DNA of 64,000 bases. Source: CALAED01 sp036378315 (lineage in GTDB: Bacteria > Actinomycetota > Actinomycetes > Streptosporangiales > Streptosporangiaceae). Positions 53,881 to 63,124 of this stretch are shown here, piece after piece (positions within the stretch are counted from its first letter, which is position 1; each line of letters opens with the position of its first letter). The translations under genes and the position numbers were made by a program. The notes below the pieces were generated by a model that saw nothing but the letters and a program-made list of their open reading frames with translations, did not search any database and was not told where the DNA came from. The stretch lies in the NCBI GenBank assembly GCA_036378315.1, contig DASUWU010000011.1:1-64000 (forward strand), read 5' to 3'.

Positions 53881-55650
53881 ATGCATTGGGAGCCCATACA
53901 TAAAGCCGGACATGCAGCCTCGTTGGCGAACTTGCCGGACTATGACGAAACGTGCCGGACGTTCTCCTGGGATCGCGCGCGGTCCCGATTGACCGGCCTG
54001 CCGGGTGGCAGGGGGCTGAACATCGCCTACGAGGCGGTCGACCGGCACGCCGCCGGGCCGGACCGCGACACCGTCGCGCTGCGCTGCCTTTCACGAGGTG
54101 AAGAAGTCACCGAGCTGACCTACCGGCAGTTGTACGGGGAGACCAACAGGTTCGCGAACCTGCTGCGCTTCCTCGGGGTCGGCCGGCGGGACCGGGTCTT
54201 CTCGCTGCTCGGCAGGGTGCCTGAGCTGTACGTGACGGCTTTGGGCACCCTCAAGAACACGAGCGTGTTCTCTCCGCTGTTCCCGGCGTTCGGCCCCGAG
54301 CCGATCAGGGAGCGGCTGCACCTGGGTGACGGCACGGTGCTGGTGACCAGCCCGGAGCTGTACGCCCGCAAGGTGGCGCCGATCCGGGACTCGCTGCCCG
54401 GCCTGCGGCACGTGCTCATCGTGGGCGGGCCCGCCCCGCCGGACACGATCTCGTTCCACGAGGCCATGGTGGCCGCGGACCCGGTGTTCGAGATCCCGCC
54501 GACGGACCCGGAGGACATGGCGCTGCTGCATTTCACGAGCGGTACGACGGGCAAGCCGAAGGGCGCCGTGCATGTGCACGAGGCCGTGCTCGCCCATCAC
54601 GTCACCTCGGCCTACGCCCTCGACCTCCGGGCGGGTGACGTCTTCTGGTGCACCGCCGACCCCGGCTGGGTCACCGGCACCTCGTACGGCATCATCGCGC
54701 CGCTCACCCATGGCGCCACCCTGCTCGTCGACGCGGTCGACTTCGACGCCAGGCGGTGGTACCGGGTGCTGGAGGAGCAGCGGGTCACGGTCTGGTACAC
54801 CGCCCCGACCGCGCTGCGCATGCTGATGCGGTACGGCGCACAGCGGGCCAGGGAACACGATCTCGGCGCGCTGCGGTTCATCGCCAGCGTCGGCGAACCG
54901 CTCAACCCCGAGGTGGTCGCCTGGGGGATGGAGGCGTTCGGCAAGCCGATTCATGACAACTGGTGGCAGACCGAGACCGGCGCCATCATGATCAGCAACT
55001 TCGCGGCGATGGACGTACGGCCAGGCTCGATGGGCCGGCCGATGCCTGGGATCGAGGTCGCGCTGCTGGAGCGCGGGAGCGACGGCCGGGCCCTGGTGAC
55101 CGGCGGCGAGGTGCACGTCCTCGACAAGCCGGACGTCGAAGGAGAGCTCGCGCTGCGGCCCGGCTGGCCGTCGATGTTCCGCGGCTACCTGCACGACGAC
55201 GCGCGCTACGCCAAGGCCTTCGCCGGCGGCTGGTACCTCAGCGGCGACGTGGCCCGCCGGGATGCCGACGGCTACTACTGGTTCGTCGCCCGCGCCGACG
55301 ACGTGATCAAGTCGGCCGGCCACCTCATCGGCCCGTTCGAGGTGGAGAGCACGCTGATGGAACACGAGGCGGTCGCCGAGGCCGGCGTGATCGGCAAACC
55401 GGATCCGGTCGCCGGCGAGATCGTCAAGGCGTTCGTGACCCTCAAGCCCGGATTCGAGCCCACCGAGGAGCTGCGGCTCGACTTGGTCGCCTTCGGCCGT
55501 CGCCGGCTGGCCGCCATCGCCCCCAAGGAGATCGTCTTCGACCAGCACCTGCCGCACACCAGGAGCGGCAAGGTCATGCGCCGGCTGCTCAAGGCGCGGG
55601 AGCTGGGTCTGCCAGAAGGAGATGTGTCCACGCTGGAGGGCGCGTCATGA
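53881..55650 (+). CDS. Acetate-CoA ligase/acyl-CoA synthetase (AMP-forming)
   Basis: 589 residues. ANL-superfamily enzyme that adenylates a carboxylate and transfers it to CoA. Visible: LLHFTSGTTGKPKGAVH (P-loop), NWWQTETGAIMI, YLSGDVARRDADGYY, and ADDVIKSAGHLIGPFEVES hinge with SGKVMRRLLKA near the end carrying the catalytic Lys. Close to the AcsA-like short-chain ligases. The ATG at 53881 has GGGGGGTGGG upstream; an upstream frame was discarded as low-complexity. It begins a five-gene coupled operon with the E1-E2-ACP genes and is divergent from the acylase. Confidence 0.9.
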   Translation: MHWEPIHKAGHAASLANLPDYDETCRTFSWDRARSRLTGLPGGRGLNIAYEAVDRHAAGPDRDTVALRCLSRGEEVTELTYRQLYGETNRFANLLRFLGVGRRDRVFSLLGRVPELYVTALGTLKNTSVFSPLFPAFGPEPIRERLHLGDGTVLVTSPELYARKVAPIRDSLPGLRHVLIVGGPAPPDTISFHEAMVAADPVFEIPPTDPEDMALLHFTSGTTGKPKGAVHVHEAVLAHHVTSAYALDLRAGDVFWCTADPGWVTGTSYGIIAPLTHGATLLVDAVDFDARRWYRVLEEQRVTVWYTAPTALRMLMRYGAQRAREHDLGALRFIASVGEPLNPEVVAWGMEAFGKPIHDNWWQTETGAIMISNFAAMDVRPGSMGRPMPGIEVALLERGSDGRALVTGGEVHVLDKPDVEGELALRPGWPSMFRGYLHDDARYAKAFAGGWYLSGDVARRDADGYYWFVARADDVIKSAGHLIGPFEVESTLMEHEAVAEAGVIGKPDPVAGEIVKAFVTLKPGFEPTEELRLDLVAFGRRRLAAIAPKEIVFDQHLPHTRSGKVMRRLLKARELGLPEGDVSTLEGAS

Positions 55651-56810
55651 CAGGAAAACGCACATCCCGTACCGACGAGGCGACGACCCGCGCCGGAGCG
55701 CGCGGCACCCGGGCACCGGCCCCCACCACGGCCGGCAAGGGTACGGGCCGGCGCCAGAGCCGGAGCCGTTCAGATCCCGGGACGGCCGGGACCGTGGGGC
55801 CCGCCACCGGGGCCACCGAGGCGACCGACGCCACCGAAGCCAAGCACCGGGCGGATCTGCTCCGCGAGATGCTGCGCATCCGCCGGTTCGAGGAGCGGTG
55901 CGTGGAGCTGTACAGCGCCGCCGAGATCCGCGGCTTCATGCACCTCTACATCGGCGAGGAGGCGGTCGCGGTCGGCGTGCTACGGACGCTCACCCCCCAG
56001 GACGCCGTCGTCAGCACCTACCGCGAGCACGGGCACGCGCTGGTCCGCGGCATGCCGGCCGAATCGATCATGGCGGAGATGTACGGCCGGGTCACCGGTT
56101 GCAGCCGGGGACGGGGCGGTTCGATGCATCTGTTCGACGCCGGTCTGCGGTTCTACGGCGGCAACGCGATCGTGGGCGGCGGGCTGCCGTTGGCGGTGGG
56201 GCTGGCGCTGGCCGACCGGATGCGCGGTGAGAACCGCGTAACGGCCTGCTTCTTCGGCGACGGGGCCGTGGCGGAGGGCGAGTTCCACGAGTGCCTCAAC
56301 CTGGCCGCCCTGTGGCAGCTTCCCGTGCTGTTCGTCTGCGAGAACAACCTCTACGCGATGGGCACCGCGCTGGCGCGCGCGCACGCGCAGACCGACCTCG
56401 CGCTGCGCGCGTCATCGTACGGGCTCGCCTCCTGGGCGGTGGACGGCATGGACGTGCTCGCGGTCGAGCAGGCCGCCGCGCGCGCCGCCGAAGCCGTGCG
56501 GTGGGGCGGCGGGCCGCACTTCCTCGAACTGCGCACCTACCGATACCGGGCGCACTCCATGTACGACCCTGACCGCTACCGCGACAAAGCCGAGATCGAG
56601 GCGTGGAAGGCCCACGACCCCATCAACGCCCTGGCCGACCGGATGCGCGCCGCGCGCCAGCTCACCGACGACGATCTCGCCGCCATGGAGAAAGAGATCG
56701 CCGAGGAGATCGACAGGGCCATCGCGGCCGCCACGGCCGCCCCGTTGGAGCCGGCCGAGGACCTCACCCGATTCGTCTACTCGACGCCCGCGGAGGCGAG
56801 GTCATCATGA
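55647..56810 (+). CDS. 2-oxoacid (pyruvate-type) dehydrogenase E1 component, alpha subunit
   Basis: 387 residues. ThDP-dependent decarboxylase subunit. ThDP motif FFGDGAVAEGEFHECLNLAALWQLPVLFVCENN; also RGRGGSMHLFD and YGGNAIVGGG. The sequence resembles AcoA/PdhA-type subunits of acetoin or pyruvate dehydrogenase. About 60 disordered, Arg/Ala/Thr-rich residues precede the fold, longer than usual. ATG overlaps the ligase stop (ATGA at 55647). Confidence 0.9.
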   Translation: MTGKRTSRTDEATTRAGARGTRAPAPTTAGKGTGRRQSRSRSDPGTAGTVGPATGATEATDATEAKHRADLLREMLRIRRFEERCVELYSAAEIRGFMHLYIGEEAVAVGVLRTLTPQDAVVSTYREHGHALVRGMPAESIMAEMYGRVTGCSRGRGGSMHLFDAGLRFYGGNAIVGGGLPLAVGLALADRMRGENRVTACFFGDGAVAEGEFHECLNLAALWQLPVLFVCENNLYAMGTALARAHAQTDLALRASSYGLASWAVDGMDVLAVEQAAARAAEAVRWGGGPHFLELRTYRYRAHSMYDPDRYRDKAEIEAWKAHDPINALADRMRAARQLTDDDLAAMEKEIAEEIDRAIAAATAAPLEPAEDLTRFVYSTPAEARSS

Positions 56811-57805
56811 CGACGGCGGTGCGAAGCGAGGAGATCAGCTACCGGGAGGCCATGCGGGCGGCGATCGCGGAGGCGCTGCGCCGCGACGACCGCGTGTTCC
56901 TCATGGGCGAGGACGTCGGCAGGTATGGCGGTTGCTTCGCGGTCAGCCTGGGGCTCCTCGAGGAGTTCGGGCCGGAGCGCATCCGCGACACGCCGCTGTC
57001 TGAGTCGGCGTTCGTCGGCGCCGGCATCGGCGCCGCGCTGGCCGGGATGCGGCCGATCGTCGAGATCATGACGGTCAACTTCAGCCTGCTGGCGCTGGAC
57101 CAGATCATCAACAACGCGGCGACGATCCTGCACATGTCCGGCGGGCAGTTCAACGTGCCGCTGGTCATCCGGATGACGACGGGCGCCGGCCGGCAGCTCG
57201 CGGCACAGCATTCGCACAGCCTGGAGGGCTGGTACGCGCACATCCCCGGCCTGCGCATCCTCGCTCCCGCCACCCTCGACGACGCCCGCGGCATGCTGTG
57301 GCCCGCGCTCGAGGATCCCGACCCGGTGCTGATCTTCGAGCACGGCACGCTGTACAACACGTCCGGCGTGCTCGACCCCGACGCTCCGGTCGACATCGTC
57401 CATGCCGCCGTACGGCGACAGGGCGCGGACGTGACGCTCGTCACCTATGGCGGCCTGCTGCCCAAGACGCTGGCCGCCGCCGAGCAGCTGGACGAGGCCG
57501 GCGTCCGGGCCGAGGTGATAGACCTGCGCGTGCTGCGACCGCTGGACGACCAGACGATCATGGCGTCGGTCCGCCGCACCCACCGGGCCGTGGTGGTGGA
57601 CGAGGCATGGCGTTCCGGCGGCATCTCCGCCGAGGTGAGCGCCCGGATCACCGAGCAGGCGTTCTACGATCTGGACGCGCCGGTCGAACGGGTGTGCGGA
57701 GCAGAGGTCCCGACGCCGTACGCCAAACATCTCGAGGACGCGGCGATCCCGCAGCCCGCGGACATCGTCGCCGCCGCGCGCAGGACGGTCGATGGCGATG
57801 CCTGA
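56807..57805 (+). CDS. 2-oxoacid dehydrogenase E1 component, beta subunit
   Basis: 332 residues. Pairs with the alpha subunit to form the ThDP active site. Visible: MGEDVGRYGG, FGPERIRDTPLSESAFVGAGIGAALAG, and VIDLRVLRPLDDQTI. Start ATG overlaps the E1-alpha stop (ATGA at 56807). Its own 3' end overlaps the E2 start by 14 bases. Confidence 0.92.
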   Translation: MTTAVRSEEISYREAMRAAIAEALRRDDRVFLMGEDVGRYGGCFAVSLGLLEEFGPERIRDTPLSESAFVGAGIGAALAGMRPIVEIMTVNFSLLALDQIINNAATILHMSGGQFNVPLVIRMTTGAGRQLAAQHSHSLEGWYAHIPGLRILAPATLDDARGMLWPALEDPDPVLIFEHGTLYNTSGVLDPDAPVDIVHAAVRRQGADVTLVTYGGLLPKTLAAAEQLDEAGVRAEVIDLRVLRPLDDQTIMASVRRTHRAVVVDEAWRSGGISAEVSARITEQAFYDLDAPVERVCGAEVPTPYAKHLEDAAIPQPADIVAAARRTVDGDA

Positions 57806-59168
57806 GTTCCGGATGCCCTCGCTGGGCGCCGACATGGACGCGGGCACGCTGCAGGAGTGGCTGGTCAAGCCCGGCGACGAGGTCCGCCACGGCGACATCA
57901 TCGCGGTCGTCGAGACCGACAAGGCCGCCATCGAGGTGGAATGCTTCGCCGACGGCGTGGTCGAGAACCTGCTCGCCGAGCCCGGGCAGCGCCTGCCCGT
58001 GGGAGCCCCGCTGGCCGTCATCGGGGCCGCCGCGGCGGCCATGGCCCCATCAGCGGAAAGCCCGGCCCCAGCGGTCCGGCCATCTCGGCTGCCGCCGCCT
58101 ACGCCTCCGCCTACGCCTCGACCTGCGCCTCCCCGGCCACCTCAACCTCCGCCGTCCGCCGTCGAGGAGCCGCACGTGTCATCGCCGCTGGTGCGCCATC
58201 TCGCCGCGGAGAAGGGCGTCGACCTGACGTCGGTACGGGGCACCGGCAAGTCCGGCGCGATCACCCGAGCCGACGTCGAGGACGCGGCCCGCCGAGCCAC
58301 GACGCGGCCGCGGGTGTCCCCGCTGGCCCGCAGGCTCGCCGCCGAACTGGGCGTCGAGCTGCACGAGATCGCGGGGACCGGCGCGCACGGGACGATCCGG
58401 GCCGAGGACGTACGGCACGCTGCTGAGGGCGCGGCGAAGCCGCGGCCCGCCGAACGCGCGGCCGGCGCCCGGGCGGCGGCAGCGCCGGCGCCACGGATCG
58501 ACCGGCAGGCGGCGATGCGGCAGGCCATCGCGCGGCTCATGGCCAGGTCGAAGCGCGAGATCCCGCACTACTACCTGAGCACCACGATCGACATGGCCGC
58601 GGCGCTGGCCTGGCTGCGCGCACGCAACAGGGAGCTGCCCGTCAGCGGCCGCCTGGTCGGCGCGGCGTTGCTGCTCAGGGCGACCGCGCTGGCCGCACGG
58701 GACGTACCAGAGCTGAACGGGTACTGGGTCGACGACGCGTTCGCGCCCGCCGATGCCGTCCATCTCGGGCTCGCGATCTCGCTGCGCGGCGGCGGTCTGG
58801 TCACGCCGGCCCTGCACGATGCGGCCAACCTGAGCCTGTCCGAACTCATGGGCCGCATGCGCGACCTCGTCGGCCGGGCGCGCGCGGGACGCCTGCGCGG
58901 CAGCGAGCTGACCGACGCGACGATCACCGTCACCAATCTGGGCGACCAGGGGATCGAATCGGTGACCGGCGTCATCTTCCCGCCGCAGGTGGCGCTCGTC
59001 GGCTTCGGGAAGGTAATCGAACGGCCGTGGGCGGTGAACGGCCTGCTCGGGGTGCGCCCCGTGGTGACCGCCACCCTTTCGGCCGACCACCGGGCCACCG
59101 ACGGGTACACCGGCGCGCGGTTCCTCGAACTGATCACCCGGCTGCTGCAAGAACCGGAGGAGCTGTGA
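57792..59168 (+). CDS. 2-oxoacid dehydrogenase E2 (dihydrolipoyl acyltransferase) with two peripheral-subunit binding domains
   Basis: 458 residues. One lipoyl domain (1-80; lipoyl Lys in VVETDKAAIEVE), then a Pro-rich linker, two E3/E1-binding domains (SSPLVRHLAAEKGVDL and SPLARRLAAELGVEL, each ending in GTG...G-x-I motifs), and the catalytic domain with DHRATDG near the end. Two tandem peripheral-subunit binding domains are unusual; most E2 chains have one. E2 transfers the acyl group from lipoamide to CoA. The acyl carrier protein immediately downstream offers another possible acceptor. ATG 57792; in-frame ATG 57798 is equally possible. Confidence 0.9.
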   Translation: MAMPEFRMPSLGADMDAGTLQEWLVKPGDEVRHGDIIAVVETDKAAIEVECFADGVVENLLAEPGQRLPVGAPLAVIGAAAAAMAPSAESPAPAVRPSRLPPPTPPPTPRPAPPRPPQPPPSAVEEPHVSSPLVRHLAAEKGVDLTSVRGTGKSGAITRADVEDAARRATTRPRVSPLARRLAAELGVELHEIAGTGAHGTIRAEDVRHAAEGAAKPRPAERAAGARAAAAPAPRIDRQAAMRQAIARLMARSKREIPHYYLSTTIDMAAALAWLRARNRELPVSGRLVGAALLLRATALAARDVPELNGYWVDDAFAPADAVHLGLAISLRGGGLVTPALHDAANLSLSELMGRMRDLVGRARAGRLRGSELTDATITVTNLGDQGIESVTGVIFPPQVALVGFGKVIERPWAVNGLLGVRPVVTATLSADHRATDGYTGARFLELITRLLQEPEEL

Positions 59169-59413
59169 TGACCCCCGACCAAGCCCGCGGCATCGTCTCC
59201 GACGCGCTCCACCAGGTGGCGCCGGACATCGACCTCGACAAGCTCGAGGTCGACGCCGACTTCCGCGACAGCGTGCAACTCGACTCGATCGACTTCCTCA
59301 ATTTCGTGGAGATCCTCAGCGACCGGAGCGGGCTGCGCATCGACGAGGACGACTACCCCAAGCTGGCCACGTTCGACGGCTGCGTGGAGTTCCTCAGCCA
59401 CCCGAAGGTGTGA
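59168..59413 (+). CDS. Acyl carrier protein
   Basis: 81 residues. A small stand-alone carrier with the phosphopantetheine Ser in QLDSIDFLNFVEIL and the usual acidic helix II. Start ATG shares one base with the E2 stop (TGATG), so it is translated with E2. The fold is phosphopantetheine-binding, more like secondary-metabolism ACPs than the housekeeping AcpP. The tight coupling to E1-E2 suggests it accepts or presents an acyl group from that complex. Confidence 0.85.
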   Translation: MTPDQARGIVSDALHQVAPDIDLDKLEVDADFRDSVQLDSIDFLNFVEILSDRSGLRIDEDDYPKLATFDGCVEFLSHPKV

Positions 59414-59478
59414 GCAGGTTTCGTCCTGATCCCACCGAGCACGAAGGGGACAAGTCGAACTAACGGGGGGAATCGACC

Positions 59479-59901
59479 ATGACCACAGCACGTGACGTCA
59501 TGCATTCCGGCTGTGAGTGCCTGCGGACCGACGACAGCCTCGCGGACGCGGCGCGGCGGATGGCCGAGCTGGACGTGGGCGCCATGCCGGTCTGCGGGAG
59601 CGACAACCGGCTGAAGGGCATCATCACCGACCGCGACATCGTGGTGAAGGCCATCGCGAAGGGCAGAAACCCGTCCGAGGTCAGGGCCGGAGACCTCATC
59701 GAGGGGACGTTGTGGTCGATCGACGCCGCCTCGGACGTCGACGACGTACTCCACCAGATGGCCGAGCATCGGATCCGTCGCCTGCCCGTCCTGGAGAACG
59801 AGGAGCTGGTCGGCATCATCAGCCAGGCCGACCTGGCGGCGAAGCTGCCGGAGGAAAAGGTCGGCGAGCTGATGGAGGCGATTTCGAGCACCTCGCACTG
59901 A
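59479..59901 (+). CDS. CBS-domain pair protein
   Basis: 140 residues, two CBS motifs (residues 3-60 and 68-128: MHSGCECLRTDDSLADAA, KGIITDRDIVVKAIAKG, then MAEHRIRRLPVLENEELVGIIS). Such pairs bind adenine nucleotides and sense energy state. GGGGGGAA precedes the ATG at 59479. It follows the ligase/E1/E2/ACP operon by 65 bases on the same strand; similar CBS proteins often neighbour acetyl-CoA metabolism genes in actinomycetes and probably tune them. Confidence 0.9.
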   Translation: MTTARDVMHSGCECLRTDDSLADAARRMAELDVGAMPVCGSDNRLKGIITDRDIVVKAIAKGRNPSEVRAGDLIEGTLWSIDAASDVDDVLHQMAEHRIRRLPVLENEELVGIISQADLAAKLPEEKVGELMEAISSTSH

Positions 59902-59924
59902 CGGCACCCCTCGCGCCGCGATCC

Positions 59925-59950
59925 GCCGGCCCTGGCCCCGGGCCACCGGC
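59925..59950 (+). terminator. Possible terminator hairpin after the CBS gene
   Basis: GCCGG (59925-59929) pairs with CCGGC (59946-59950), with an inner GGCC/GGCC stem. It lies just after the CBS stop codon and before the LuxR gene. No T tract. Confidence 0.3.
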
Positions 59951-60051
59951 GTGGCCAGACCAGGCCAGAACCCGCCGGGCGGCGCCCAAACTCAGGTTGT
60001 CAAGGATCCGTGACCTATGAGTGGGCGCACACTGAACCACGGGGGTCTGTG

Positions 60052-62769
60052 ATGGGTGCAGGGCACATGGGGTCCGCCTGGCCGATGATCGGGCGGGCTC
60101 GGGAACTGGCGACGATCGGCGGCGTCATGGCCGCCGGACATCCTGGCGGGTTCGTGCTGCGCGGACCGACCGGAATCGGCAAGACGCGCTTGGCCCATGA
60201 GGTCCTGCTGGCCGCGGAGTCGGCGGGACGGCACATCGAATGGGTGGCGGCCACCCGGGCGACCGCGTCGATCCCGTTCGGCGCGGTGTCGCATCTGTTA
60301 GAGATGGACGACCGGCTCACGGTCGAGAACGTCGGGCTGCTGCGGCATACGGTCGATCGCCTGGCCGAAAACCCGGGCCTTCCCATGGTTCTCGGCGTGG
60401 ACGACGCCCATCTGCTGGACGACGGCTCGGCGGCCCTCATCCATCAGCTCGTGCTGCGCGGCGTGGTCTTCCTCGTCGCCACCGTCCGGACGGGCGAGGC
60501 CGTGCCCGATGCGATCACTACCTTGTGGAAAGACAACCTGGTCCGTTCCCTGCACCTCGGGCCGCTGTCACCCGTGGACGCCGACGCCTTGTTGGACGAG
60601 GTGCTAGGCCCGCACATCGAGGGCGTGACGAGACAGGAGATCGGGCGGGTCACCGCCGGCAACCCGCTGGTACTGCGCGAGCTGCTCGCCGGCGCGCTCG
60701 AGAACGAGGCGCTCGTCCGGCGGCAGGGCGTCTGGTGCTGGGGCTCGGGGCCGCGCTACGGCGCCGCGCTCATCGAGTTGGTCGAGGGGCGGCTGGCGGC
60801 GCTGGACGAGGCGACCCGATCGGTGCTCGAGTTCCTCGCGTGCGGCGAGCCGCTCTCCGCCGGGCTGCTCGAGCGGTTGATCGACAGCGGCACGCTCGAC
60901 GTGCGCGCGGTCGCCACGGCCGAGCGGCGGGGCCTGATAGCGCACAAGCGGTCGGGCCGGCGCGAGTGCCTGGCGCTGACCCACCCGATCTATGGCGAGG
61001 TCATCCGTGCCGGGCTGAGCCGATACCGGGCGCGCGGGGTCTACCAGTCCATCTTGGAGGCGGCCGGTGGGCTGCCGACGCGGCGCAACGACGACGTCCT
61101 CAGGCTGGCGGTGTGGCAACTCGAGGCCGGGGTCGTGGCGCTGCAGCCCTCGTTGCTGATCGAAGCGGCCTACCATGCCGCGGCTCGCGCCGACTTCACG
61201 CTCGCCGAACGCCTCCTGCGGACCGCCCGCGACGCCGGCGAGCCGCGAAAGGCGGCCCGCGCGCTCGCGCGGGTGCTGGCCTGGCAGGGACGCCTGGGGG
61301 AGGTCGCGTCGGTCCTGCCTGAAACGGCTCCGGCTCAGGGCGGCGACGACGACCCGGCCCGATGGGCCGTCGTCCGCGCGTGGAGCTCCTGGGGCCAGGG
61401 GAAGGCGGCCCGGGCCGGGCGGGAGCTGGACGCCGCAGTCCCCAGCACCGAGCGGGGTCGCCTCGAGGTCGCCGCGACCCGCGCGTGGCTGCTGCTCTTC
61501 GCCGGCCGCGCCAAGGAGGCGGTCGAGGCCGTCTCCGGCGTCATCGACCGGCGGGTTCCGGACGAGAACGGGACCGTCTGGCCGCACGCGGTGGCCGCCG
61601 CGGCCAATGCCGAAGCCCTCACCGGCCGCACGGACGGCGCCCTGGCGCTGATCGACCGAGGGCTCGCGGTGGCCAGGCGCGAGGACGCGGCGGTCTGGGA
61701 GCCGGTGATCCTGGGCTGGGCGCGGTGCCGGGCGCTGCACCTGTCCGGGCGGCTGTTGGACGCCCAGACCGTCGGCCACGCCGGGTACGCCGAGGCGGTC
61801 GCGCTCGGCCTGCCCGACATGGTCGTCGGCTGGATCGGCTATCTGGGGTCGATCGCGTTGACCCAGGGACGGGTGATCGCCGCGCAGGCGGCGCTGCGGG
61901 AAGCCCTGGCCCGGCTGGCCGAGCACGACCCCTACCGGTACGGGGGCTACTTCATGGCCGAGCTGGCCTGCGCGAACGCGCTGGCCGGGGACGCGGAAGC
62001 GGCGCGGGAATGGCTGCGGCGTTCGGAGGTCGGGCAAGGTGAGAACAACAAGATGTTCGCTCCGTGGGCGGAGCTCGACCGCGCCTGGGTGATCGCGGCC
62101 GGCGGCGAGCCGGACCGTGCGGCCGAGCAGGCCGGGACGGCCGCCGAGCTGGCGCGTACGCTCGGGCAGCACGCCGTCGAGGCGATCGCGCTCTACGACG
62201 TCGCCCGGCTGGGCGACCCGGGCTCCGTGCGGGCACGTCTTGAGGAGCTCACCGGCCTCGTCGACGGCGCGTTCGTGCGGAGCATGGCCGGCGCCGCCAC
62301 GGCCCTGACCGCCGCGGACGGCGCCGCGCTCGACGCGGCGGCGGCCGAGTTCGACGGTCTCGCTCTCCCGCTGCACGCCGCGGAGCTGGCGGCCGCGGCC
62401 GCCAGGGCGCACCGCGCCGCCGGGCGGCGAAGACCTGCCAACGCCTCCTGGGAGCGATCGATCACCCTGGCCGGCCTCTGTGAGGGCGCCCGCACACCGT
62501 TGCTGAGCAGCGAGGACTTCGTGAGCGTGCTGACCGCGCGGGAACGCGAAATCGCCACCCTGGCCGCATCCGGACTGGCGAGCAAGGCCATCGCCGACCG
62601 GCTGTCGCTGTCCCGGCGTACGGTCGAGAACCACCTCGCCCGCGCGTACAACAAGCTTGGAGTGACCAGCCGCAAGGACGTGGCCAGGCTGCTCACCGTT
62701 CAGGCGGGGCCGGCGGGCCGGCCACCCGTCGTGAGTAATGGCGCCGGGTCGCGGCGCGAATCTGAGTAA
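60052..62769 (+). CDS. LuxR-family STAND transcriptional regulator (AAA ATPase plus HTH)
   Basis: 905 residues. N-terminal P-loop ATPase: IGRARELATIGGVM, RGPTGIGKTRLAHE (Walker A), VLGVDDAHLLDDG (Walker B). A long TPR-like helical middle follows. The C-terminal helix-turn-helix is of LuxR type (LTAREREIATLAASGLASKAIADRLSLSRRTVENHLARAYNKLGV). It should be an activator needing ATP and a ligand. GGGGG lies 7 bases before ATG 60052; further in-frame ATGs at 60067 and 60085 are possible. Downstream genes run in the same direction. Confidence 0.9.
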   Translation: MGAGHMGSAWPMIGRARELATIGGVMAAGHPGGFVLRGPTGIGKTRLAHEVLLAAESAGRHIEWVAATRATASIPFGAVSHLLEMDDRLTVENVGLLRHTVDRLAENPGLPMVLGVDDAHLLDDGSAALIHQLVLRGVVFLVATVRTGEAVPDAITTLWKDNLVRSLHLGPLSPVDADALLDEVLGPHIEGVTRQEIGRVTAGNPLVLRELLAGALENEALVRRQGVWCWGSGPRYGAALIELVEGRLAALDEATRSVLEFLACGEPLSAGLLERLIDSGTLDVRAVATAERRGLIAHKRSGRRECLALTHPIYGEVIRAGLSRYRARGVYQSILEAAGGLPTRRNDDVLRLAVWQLEAGVVALQPSLLIEAAYHAAARADFTLAERLLRTARDAGEPRKAARALARVLAWQGRLGEVASVLPETAPAQGGDDDPARWAVVRAWSSWGQGKAARAGRELDAAVPSTERGRLEVAATRAWLLLFAGRAKEAVEAVSGVIDRRVPDENGTVWPHAVAAAANAEALTGRTDGALALIDRGLAVARREDAAVWEPVILGWARCRALHLSGRLLDAQTVGHAGYAEAVALGLPDMVVGWIGYLGSIALTQGRVIAAQAALREALARLAEHDPYRYGGYFMAELACANALAGDAEAAREWLRRSEVGQGENNKMFAPWAELDRAWVIAAGGEPDRAAEQAGTAAELARTLGQHAVEAIALYDVARLGDPGSVRARLEELTGLVDGAFVRSMAGAATALTAADGAALDAAAAEFDGLALPLHAAELAAAAARAHRAAGRRRPANASWERSITLAGLCEGARTPLLSSEDFVSVLTAREREIATLAASGLASKAIADRLSLSRRTVENHLARAYNKLGVTSRKDVARLLTVQAGPAGRPPVVSNGAGSRRESE

Positions 62770-62780
62770 TCACTTACTCA
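62763..62780. repeat. Inverted repeat at the stop codon of the LuxR gene
   Basis: TGAGTAA (62763-62769), TCAC, TTACTCA (62774-62780): a perfect 7-bp repeat with a 4-base loop. A further TGAGTAAT lies at 62732-62739. It may be a terminator stem or an operator. Confidence 0.4.
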
Positions 62781-63124
62781 AGCCAGCGAAGGCATGCTCG
62801 TCTTAACGTTCCCCTTTGAAGGCGGATCGCCGATATGCGGGGGGCATGAAATGGCGGGGCCTGTCTGGGGGCGCACGACGCTGCGACGTGAGACTTTCTC
62901 CGTTTTCAGCAGCAGCGTGCCGGTTGCGGTATCCGGAGCTGACGTACGTCGAGCCGGCGAGAATTCCGTCGGCGGCCAGCCGTTCTTGGGTGATGTGGAC
63001 AATGCCGGCCCCACTGCGCCGGGAATCCCCATTCTGTTTGCAATTTCATAGTGAAACATTAATTCGGTGCCCGGAAATCACGAATCGACGAGCCGGCCAT
63101 GCCGCCGGGTGAGGGGGAACGAGC
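62770..63124. other. Intergenic region, 355 bp
   Basis: It lies between the LuxR gene and the next plus-strand gene and should hold the promoter of the latter. Small open frames lack a ribosome-binding site and family features. Apart from the inverted repeat at its start, I see nothing definite. Confidence 0.4.
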
